This document shows positions 12,623 through 17,242 of a stretch of DNA of 17,242 nucleotides, piece by piece. The notes below the pieces were generated by a model. That model did no database searches, was not told the origin of the DNA, and saw only the letters and a list, made by a program, of their open reading frames with translations. The stretch comes from Patescibacteria group bacterium (GTDB lineage Bacteria > Patescibacteriota > Doudnabacteria > UBA920 > 2-01-FULL-50-11). Location of the stretch: contig JAMDAJ010000060.1 in NCBI GenBank assembly GCA_023485925.1, forward strand, positions 1 through 17,242, given 5' to 3'. The position numbers and the translations under genes are program-made. Position 1 is the stretch's first letter. Every line of letters starts with the position of its first letter.

Positions 12623-13972
12623 TTAGCTCATCTCAAGCTCGTCCGACTTCTTCCCGGACCGCTCGTCGCTAAATGGCCGGTTGACATAGGATATGAGCTT
12701 TTTCAACTGGGAAATTTGCTCTACACCCGAAGTTGAAGGCTCGCGCTCTTTCAAAGTTCCACGCAAAATCTCCTGCTTGCCGCCCTTTTTGGTCATTAAA
12801 CCGAAATTACCCTCGGGAAAAGGCGAAAGGCGCGCCAATTGCCGCACACCGGGCGCATTAAGAATCTTATCGAGCATAATGCCAAAACCTCGGTTCGGTT
12901 CGTCTTGCGTCTCATAAATTCCCACCCGTTTTGGCAAGGCCACACCGCGATGATGGAAATCTTCCATCATCTGACGAACGCCACGGAGAAACATGTCGTA
13001 AAACATCCGCTGCCGCCGGCCCTGACTGTAAGGATAATTCGTCGGAAAACCGGTCTCGCCCAATTCGTAGGGCTTACCCCAACCAGCGACTGTTTCGCAA
13101 GCCGCCTTCAAGGCCTCGGTATCCTTAAAAGTACGATTGAGCACGTTCCCCGCTTCCTTTATGGGATTGGCGGAACGCTTAATAGGAAAAGCTGACTTTT
13201 CCGTATCAAACCGCATCGGGAAATGCCACATGCCGGGGTAATAGTCTAAGGTTGTAAAATCGGCGGCGGTAAGCTCTTTTTCATGTTGATCCAAAAACTC
13301 CGTTGTCTTTGGTTTGCCCATAACTTCCCCGATCTTGTCGGCGAAATTACTCACTATCACGCTCGCCGTGAACTTCATCTCTGGCTGGCTTCTGGAAAAA
13401 ACCTCCCGGGCCGTTTTTACGACACGCGGGAAATCCTCCATTTTCAAAAATTGATAAAGAAGAGGGTGGTTAACCTCATTGGCCAATTGCGCGGAATGGG
13501 CCTTCAACCCCGCCACCTCCATGCTATCTGCCGCTGTCTGCAAATATTCCCGATAGGCGGAAAAATAAGCCTCTTTGTCTTCTTCATAGAGTTTCGTCGC
13601 CCATTCCGGCGGAGTATATAAAACCAGAGTGGGCGCTTCCAACCCTTCTTCCTGCATCATCTTCATTGCCTCGACATAACGGTCTAAAACCTTCCGATCG
13701 GGCTTGCCGCTTTCGGGAAAGGATTCATCCCAGTCCCAGTCAAAACGAATCGAGCTGATGCCTTGCCGCTTCATCTCCCGATAAATTTCACGCAATTGGC
13801 CCGTCGAAACCATCTCAGGATGACGGAGCGAATGGTCGGTGACGAAAAAATCCATGCTTAAAGATCGGCTGCTCTCTTTGTCTTCCCTTCTGGACTCGGC
13901 AGACTCTCGGTTCGAGATGCCTGTTTCTCCGGGTGGAATAAAACTAAAATTTTCTCGACCCTCGATACTCAT
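12623..13972 (-). CDS. Clan GH-A-like glycoside hydrolase, TIM barrel, cytoplasmic
   Basis: 449 residues. IRFDWDWDESFPESG (75-89), LVLYTPPEWATKLY (116-129) and TTLDYYPGMWHF (240-251) are strands of a beta/alpha barrel. Two carboxylates sit where a retaining clan-A glycosidase needs them: Glu-166 in ANEVNHP (acid/base, after the Asn of the usual NE pair) and Glu-306 in ELGETGFPTNY (nucleophile; compare ETGWP of GH17-type enzymes). The exact family (GH5, GH17, GH39 or other) is not recognised. No signal peptide. The first 40 residues are polar and probably disordered. The start at 13972 follows the UDP-xylose synthase stop by 7 bp; the frame extends to 14035 but would overlap that gene. Activity on xylosides or glycans is only suggested by the neighbour. 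Confidence 0.7.
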   Translation of the reverse strand: MSIEGRENFSFIPPGETGISNRESAESRREDKESSRSLSMDFFVTDHSLRHPEMVSTGQLREIYREMKRQGISSIRFDWDWDESFPESGKPDRKVLDRYVEAMKMMQEEGLEAPTLVLYTPPEWATKLYEEDKEAYFSAYREYLQTAADSMEVAGLKAHSAQLANEVNHPLLYQFLKMEDFPRVVKTAREVFSRSQPEMKFTASVIVSNFADKIGEVMGKPKTTEFLDQHEKELTAADFTTLDYYPGMWHFPMRFDTEKSAFPIKRSANPIKEAGNVLNRTFKDTEALKAACETVAGWGKPYELGETGFPTNYPYSQGRRQRMFYDMFLRGVRQMMEDFHHRGVALPKRVGIYETQDEPNRGFGIMLDKILNAPGVRQLARLSPFPEGNFGLMTKKGGKQEILRGTLKEREPSTSGVEQISQLKKLISYVNRPFSDERSGKKSDELEMS

Positions 13973-13979
13973 ACAAAAT

Positions 13980-14930
13980 CTAAATACGATTGACTTCCTT
14001 TTTAAAATATTCGATGGTTTTCTGCAGGCCTTCATCCAGTTTGATTTTCGGTTCCCAGCCCAATTTCTGCTTGGCTAAAGTAATATCCGGCCGGCGTTTT
14101 GTCGGGTCGTCAGCCGGCAAGGGCTTATGGACGATTTTTGATTTGGAGCCCGCGGACGCCAAAACTTTATCCGCCAATTCTTTGACGGTAAACTCTCCCG
14201 GATTGCCTAAATTCACCGGCCCGGTGAAGTCTTCCGCTTCCATCAGTTTAACGAGAGCGGAAACCAAATCGGAAACAAAACAGAACGAGCGCGTTTGCGA
14301 ACCGTCGCCGTAAATTTCAAGAGGTTCGTTTTTGAGCGCCTGTACGATGAAATTGGAAACCACCCGGCCGTCGTCGGCGGCCATTTTCGGGCCGTAAGTA
14401 TTGAAAATCCTGGCCACGCGGATTTCCAACCCGTGCTTGCGATGATAATCGAAAAACAGCGTTTCCGCCACGCGCTTGCCTTCGTCATAGCAAGCCCGCG
14501 GCCCGATAGTGTTGACGTTGCCGCGATAGGATTCTCTTTGCGGATGCTCCAGCGGGTCGCCGTAAATTTCCGAAGTCGAAGCTTGCAGGATGCGGGCATT
14601 GTGTTTTTTGGCCAGGCCCAGCATATTAATGACCCCGATGGTATTGGCTTTGATGGTGCGAATGGCATTGAACTGATAGTGCACCGGGCTGGCCGGGCAG
14701 GCCAGGTTGTAGATCTGGTCGAGCTTTGCGTCTTCGAGGAAAAGCGGGTTGATGATGTCGTGCTCCAGAAATTTGAAATTTTTGTCGGAAAGCAAACCCT
14801 CGATATTTTTTTTGCTGCCGGTGAACAAATTATCAACGCAAAACACACGGTCGCCTTTTGCCAAAAGTGCCGCGCACAAATGGCTGCCGATGAATCCCGC
14901 TCCGCCTGTGATTAGGACTGTTTTAGACAT
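13980..14930 (-). CDS. uxs: UDP-glucuronate decarboxylase (UDP-xylose synthase)
   Basis: Short-chain dehydrogenase/reductase converting UDP-glucuronate to UDP-xylose with bound [13 protein letters not shown] (9-18) is the NAD site; [13 protein letters not shown] (75-87) is diagnostic of this enzyme as against epimerases; [14 protein letters not shown] (119-132) and [11 protein letters not shown] (144-154) carry the catalytic Thr/Glu and Tyr-149/Lys-153. The 316 residues match bacterial Uxs; there is no N-terminal membrane anchor. UDP-xylose feeds polysaccharide or glycoprotein synthesis, and no UDP-glucose dehydrogenase is in the window to make its substrate. A possible internal promoter ends 8 bp before the ATG, which would make this mRNA nearly leaderless. 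Follows SemiSWEET by 9 bp. Confidence 0.95.
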   Translation of the reverse strand: MSKTVLITGGAGFIGSHLCAALLAKGDRVFCVDNLFTGSKKNIEGLLSDKNFKFLEHDIINPLFLEDAKLDQIYNLACPASPVHYQFNAIRTIKANTIGVINMLGLAKKHNARILQASTSEIYGDPLEHPQRESYRGNVNTIGPRACYDEGKRVAETLFFDYHRKHGLEIRVARIFNTYGPKMAADDGRVVSNFIVQALKNEPLEIYGDGSQTRSFCFVSDLVSALVKLMEAEDFTGPVNLGNPGEFTVKELADKVLASAGSKSKIVHKPLPADDPTKRRPDITLAKQKLGWEPKIKLDEGLQKTIEYFKKEVNRI

Positions 14931-14938
14931 ATCACTTG

Positions 14939-14966
14939 ATTATACTGAAAGCTTGGCGAAAATCAA
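14939..14966 (-). promoter_or_regulatory. Possible internal promoter TTGATT-N16-TATAAT before uxs
   Basis: Minus strand: TTGATT (14961-14966), 16 bases, TATAAT (14939-14944). The -10 box overlaps the SemiSWEET stop codon. Transcription would begin within a few bases of the uxs ATG at 14930, implying a leaderless message. A perfect -10 could also be coincidence, since TATAAT contains the TAA stop. Confidence 0.4.
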
Positions 14967-15287
14967 CACGCCGATTACGATAAAAAAGTTAAGTACCGCC
15001 ATGGAACCGTTGGCAAAAATTATCGGTTTCTCTTTATGAATAATGCCGTAAATCGTCCACGCCGAAGCGCCCAAAAAATAAAAGCCCCAGGAATGAATCG
15101 AAACGCCGGAGGCGTCGCGGGTGATCCAGACGTTGTACAGCTGCGGCAGCGTCATCAGAGGCGTTAAGATGCCGGCGGCATAAACCAGCCGGTCGGCGTA
15201 ACGCGTTAACTTTGGACCGGTTTCCGTTGCCGCGTCGTTTTTTGCGCGCATCCTTTTATGATAGTGATGCTGACCTAAAATGTGCAT
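14940..15287 (-). CDS. SemiSWEET / PQ-loop sugar transporter
   Basis: Three-helix half-transporter of the SWEET family, which works as a homodimer to carry sugars down their gradient. Helix 1 carries the PQ motif (GILTPLMTLPQLYNVW, about 39-54), followed by RDASGVSIHSWGFYFLGASAW, typical of the second segment, and ANGSMAVLNFFIVIGVLIF at the end. Usual SemiSWEETs have 85-95 residues; this one has 115 because of a polar N-terminal extension of about 30 residues that opens with MHILGQHHYHKR, rich in histidine. A later start at Met-13 (MRAKND) would shorten it and remove the histidines. It lies between the MBL hydrolase (3-bp gap) and uxs (9-bp gap), fitting sugar uptake or export for the UDP-xylose or glycosidase genes. 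Confidence 0.85.
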   Translation of the reverse strand: MHILGQHHYHKRMRAKNDAATETGPKLTRYADRLVYAAGILTPLMTLPQLYNVWITRDASGVSIHSWGFYFLGASAWTIYGIIHKEKPIIFANGSMAVLNFFIVIGVLIFAKLSV

Positions 15288-15290
15288 GGT

Positions 15291-16076
15291 TCAAATGTTA
15301 ATTCGCATAAAATCTTCTGCCACAAACAGCCGGCCGGAAAAATTTTTTCTCACGGCCCGCGTAAGTTGCTGCTCTGTTTCAGTTCCATAAAGATGGACCA
15401 GGACAAGGCGCTTAACGATTGCTTCGGCGGCGACAAGCCCGCACTCATAGGCGGAAAGATGATTCGGCCGCGGTCCTAAACTTTTATACATCTTCGGCGA
15501 AACCGAGGCTTCGAGCAGCGCCACATCGGCTTTACTTGCAAGCTTTGCAAGCGCCGGCGACCAACTCGTGTCGCCGCTATACATGAATACTTTTTGACCG
15601 ATTTTCAGACGGTAAGACACGGCTTTGAAAAAACGCGGCACGTGGGGCACCTCGCAGCTTACAACTTTAAAACCCGGAAGGCTCCTTTCGGTATTCAAGT
15701 ATTCCAGAACGCGGATAGGATATTTTTCCACGCGCTCGGGAAACATCATGCGGCGCAATTCTTCGTAATCTTTTTTAAAACCTTTATAGCCGTGAAGATA
15801 AAGCGGTTTTGTACGCCGGGTTTTGGGATAGTGGTTCCCCGCTACAAGCGTATGCTGCAACAACGAAATCAAGCTCGCCATATGGTCAGCGTGAGGATGG
15901 GTGATGAAAATATGGTCGAGTTCGGAAATGCTGTAGCCGGCCCGGACCAAGTTTTCCCCCGCGCCCCAGCCGCAATCGAACAGGATTTTAAGTTTGCCGG
16001 TATCGAGCAAAAACGCCGGCCCATGCCTATTCGGCCGAATGATACACGTGCCGCTGCCGATGATGACTAATTTCAT
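15291..16076 (-). CDS. Metallo-beta-lactamase-fold hydrolase, RNase Z-like
   Basis: 261-residue two-metal hydrolase. HxHxDH is present as THPHADHM (59-66: His-60, His-62, Asp-64, His-65), preceded by the ILFDCGWGAGENL strand; further ligands are His-145 (CEVPHVPR) and Asp-169 (YSGDTSWSP), with ASV after it and a final His in LVHLYG. This arrangement matches the RNase Z/ElaC and cyclic-nucleotide phosphodiesterase branch. RNase Z itself is usually about 300 residues with an exosite arm; here KKDYEELRRMMFPERVEKYP (about 101-120) occupies that region. tRNA 3' processing is possible, but a general phosphodiesterase cannot be excluded. First gene of the leftward six-gene run. Its upstream region is occupied by the inverted-repeat cassette. 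Confidence 0.85.
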   Translation of the reverse strand: MKLVIIGSGTCIIRPNRHGPAFLLDTGKLKILFDCGWGAGENLVRAGYSISELDHIFITHPHADHMASLISLLQHTLVAGNHYPKTRRTKPLYLHGYKGFKKDYEELRRMMFPERVEKYPIRVLEYLNTERSLPGFKVVSCEVPHVPRFFKAVSYRLKIGQKVFMYSGDTSWSPALAKLASKADVALLEASVSPKMYKSLGPRPNHLSAYECGLVAAEAIVKRLVLVHLYGTETEQQLTRAVRKNFSGRLFVAEDFMRINI

Positions 16077-16081
16077 AATAG

Positions 16082-16109
16082 AATACAGTAAACAGTTATC
16101 AGTACACAG
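16082..16109 (+). repeat. Left inverted repeat of the four-helix-bundle cassette
   Basis: Contains ACAGTAAACAG (16085-16095) and CAGTACACAG (16100-16109). It pairs with 16491-16518 in inverted orientation, 22 of 28 identical. Six bases upstream (16076) is the start codon of the MBL hydrolase, so that gene's promoter would have to lie in or beyond the cassette. Confidence 0.8.
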
Positions 16110-16472
16110 TTAAGACTCATCGTGTGATTTCATCCAAGAAAAAATCAATCTTGCAACCTCGTCAGCTAGCCCTTCACAGTCTGAATAGTCAGTTTCTGAT
16201 AAATAGTTCAAATCCTTTCCTAACAGTATCTCGTAACGTAATTCTTCTAACGATGCTTGAGCAATATTATAAAAATGGAGAGAATCGTTTTTGTGTAGCC
16301 GCTTAAACCCTTCGACAAAATTCGCCGCGACCGAAACCACAGCTCTCCGGGTTTGACTAGTCAATCCAAATAACTCATCGCGCGGATAACGGGCTGTGAA
16401 CTTATAAACCAACAGAACCAACTCATGAGCTTTCTGCCAAACGATGATATCTTTATAGGTTTGCGCTGACAT
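16110..16472 (-). CDS. Four-helix-bundle protein (S23 / Avd-like family)
   Basis: 120 residues matching the family first known from open frames in 23S rRNA intervening sequences and related in fold to Avd of diversity-generating retroelements. Pattern from the N-terminus: KDIIVWQKAHELVLLVYKFT (7-26), FPxxE-like YPRDELFGLTSQTRRAVVSV (29-48), AANFVEGF (49-56), HFYNIAQASLEELRYEILLG (66-85). Members form pentameric, basic, nucleic-acid-binding bundles; the role of solitary copies is unknown. Here the gene is not within rRNA and not beside a reverse transcriptase. It is framed by inverted repeats and is AT-rich. No Shine-Dalgarno before the ATG at 16472. Opposite in character to the surrounding metabolic genes, and a likely transferred or mobile gene. 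Confidence 0.9.
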   Translation of the reverse strand: MSAQTYKDIIVWQKAHELVLLVYKFTARYPRDELFGLTSQTRRAVVSVAANFVEGFKRLHKNDSLHFYNIAQASLEELRYEILLGKDLNYLSETDYSDCEGLADEVARLIFSWMKSHDES

Positions 16473-16490
16473 TAATTTTGGTCTTGTTTG

Positions 16491-16518
16491 CTGTGTACTG
16501 TATGCTGTTTACTGTCTA
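16491..16518 (-). repeat. Right inverted repeat of the four-helix-bundle cassette
   Basis: On the minus strand it reads ACAGTAAACAG then CAGTACACAG, as in the left copy. Its outer end overlaps the TAG stop (16516-16518) of the oxidoreductase gene. Confidence 0.8.
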
Positions 16519-17242
16519 CTTGATGAATTCCTTTAAATCAAAATCCGGATCGGAAAGCTGGATGTGCTTATCGGAGATCGGAATCCGGTTTTCGATGAGC
16601 TTGACGATCGCCATCAATTCCGCGGTCCGATTCAACAAAGTCGCGCCGACAATGCGGTCGCCCCGCACGATCAGCCGGCCGTAACGGCCGATACTCGGCG
16701 AACCGCGGTGCAAAACCTCTCGGCCGGGCACCACCGCAACCGAGCCCACGAAGGCGATGGCGATCCCCAGGCCCGAGGCGGTGTAAAAGGATACGAACCG
16801 AAACGCCTGTTTTTCGCCGGCCATGTTAGCGCCGGCCACGCGTCCCTGCGCCTGGGCGTTCACCCAGTTCCCCAGCTGCACCCGCTCGCCGATTATGGCG
16901 TCCTGGTATTCGGCCACGTCCCCGGCCGTCCACACATCCGGCAAAGACGTCTGCAAAAATTCGTCGGCGATTATACCGCGTCCGGTCTGCAAACCGGATG
17001 CCGCCAGCCATTCCAGCGGATATTTGACCCCGATGCCCACGATGAAAGCGTCACAGGGGATTTCCGAACCGTCGGAAAGCTTAACGCCTTCGACTTTCGA
17101 TCCGCCCAGAACTTCCAAGACCTGCAAGCTGTGCGCCAATTCCACGCCCGAAAGGGTAAGGGCGTCCTCCAGCATGCGGCCCGACTCTTCGTCCCACAAA
17201 AAATCCCAAAAGTATCTCTCCCTCATCCATGAGCTCGAAACC
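16516..17242 (-). CDS. FAD/NAD(P)-dependent oxidoreductase, C-terminal part
   Basis: The frame is open from the window edge to 16516, so about 241 C-terminal residues are present and the true start lies beyond 17242. The Met at 17226 is not a likely start, because the FAD-binding N-terminus would be missing. Visible: the end of the NAD-binding domain (GVELAHSLQVLEVLGG), the strand DAFIVGIGVKYPLEWL, the second FAD motif VWTAGDVAEY (the T.GD.A signature contacting the FAD ribityl chain), GNWVNAQAQGRVAGANMAG, and a C-terminal domain of about 110 residues as in rubredoxin, ferredoxin or putidaredoxin reductases and related NADH oxidases. No redox-active CxxC is seen in this part. Electron acceptor unknown. 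The stop codon lies within the right repeat of the adjacent cassette. Confidence 0.85.
   Translation of the reverse strand, partial: VSSSWMRERYFWDFLWDEESGRMLEDALTLSGVELAHSLQVLEVLGGSKVEGVKLSDGSEIPCDAFIVGIGVKYPLEWLAASGLQTGRGIIADEFLQTSLPDVWTAGDVAEYQDAIIGERVQLGNWVNAQAQGRVAGANMAGEKQAFRFVSFYTASGLGIAIAFVGSVAVVPGREVLHRGSPSIGRYGRLIVRGDRIVGATLLNRTAELMAIVKLIENRIPISDKHIQLSDPDFDLKEFIK

Larger units (their letters stand above)
16082..16518. mobile_element. Inverted-repeat cassette carrying a four-helix-bundle gene
   Basis: Imperfect 28-bp inverted repeats, 16082-16109 and 16491-16518, match at 22 of 28 positions. Both contain ACAGTAAACAG and CAGTACACAG blocks, themselves short tandem-like variants of one CAGTA-type unit. 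They enclose exactly one gene, with the gene's stop codon touching the left repeat. The right repeat overlaps the stop codon of the oxidoreductase gene. The enclosed DNA is visibly richer in A+T than its neighbours. No target duplication is evident. It looks like a small mobile or inserted unit with no transposase of its own. Confidence 0.55.

Noticed and set aside
13905..13920. GGTTCGAGA-like tRNA T-arm
   Set aside because: It lies inside the glycosidase coding region, with no acceptor stem or anticodon arm around it.
13973..14035. Longer start for the glycosidase at 14035
   Set aside because: It would overlap uxs by more than 50 bp and adds basic residues with no signal-peptide character. 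The ATG at 13972 fits the operon spacing.
16082..16518. Diversity-generating retroelement (Avd-like gene)
   Set aside because: No reverse transcriptase, template repeat or variable repeat is present in the window. Only the accessory-like fold is shared.

Overview
The window looks like part of a streamlined bacterial chromosome, most likely Candidate Phyla Radiation (Patescibacteria). That is an inference from gene content and style: tightly packed genes with 1-12 bp gaps, few Shine-Dalgarno sites, a solitary CofE-like gamma-glutamyl ligase, a SIS-type phosphoglucose/phosphomannose isomerase, a stand-alone DUF2090 aldolase, a UDP-xylose synthase and a four-helix-bundle (S23/Avd-like) gene. UGA is used as a stop (isomerase gene, 4603-4605), which argues against the recoded Gracilibacteria/Absconditabacteria. 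No tRNA, rRNA or CRISPR array is visible. No stretch above 300 bp lacks a gene. Layout: (1) 1-1792, minus strand: rpsL-rpsG-fusA (fusA cut by the window edge). Between rpsG and fusA sits a 40-codon copy of the EF-G N-terminus that differs from the real one only by synonymous changes and carries a 39-nt hairpin insertion. Upstream of rpsL is a near-consensus promoter followed by about 150 nt of structured RNA and a terminator-like hairpin: a small RNA or an attenuating leader. (2) 1806-2731: a site-2-type membrane protease, divergent from rpmB (zinc-ribbon L28). (3) 2733-10235, minus strand: a nine-gene run with one visible promoter in front of transketolase and a terminator after the last gene: transketolase, DUF2090 aldolase, half-size DMT transporter, transaldolase, CYTH-like protein, phosphoglucose/phosphomannose isomerase, Smr protein, ROK kinase, CofE-like ligase. 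It reads as a central sugar-phosphate operon built around the non-oxidative pentose phosphate route. (4) 10243-11448: a 158-bp MITE-like element, a minimal GGDEF diguanylate cyclase broken by a one-base frameshift, and a divergent small membrane protein, each with its own promoter and terminator. (5) 11452-16076, minus strand: metallo-beta-lactamase-fold hydrolase, SemiSWEET sugar transporter, UDP-glucuronate decarboxylase, clan GH-A-like glycosidase, HD hydrolase, Nudix hydrolase, ending at a terminator. (6) 16082-17242: a four-helix-bundle gene framed by 28-bp imperfect inverted repeats, and the C-terminal part of an FAD/NAD(P) oxidoreductase. The most unusual items are the duplicated EF-G start, the NKxN (instead of NKxD) guanine-recognition motif in EF-G, the unidentified RNA before rpsL, the inverted-repeat cassette around the four-helix-bundle gene, and the frameshifted GGDEF gene beside a MITE.
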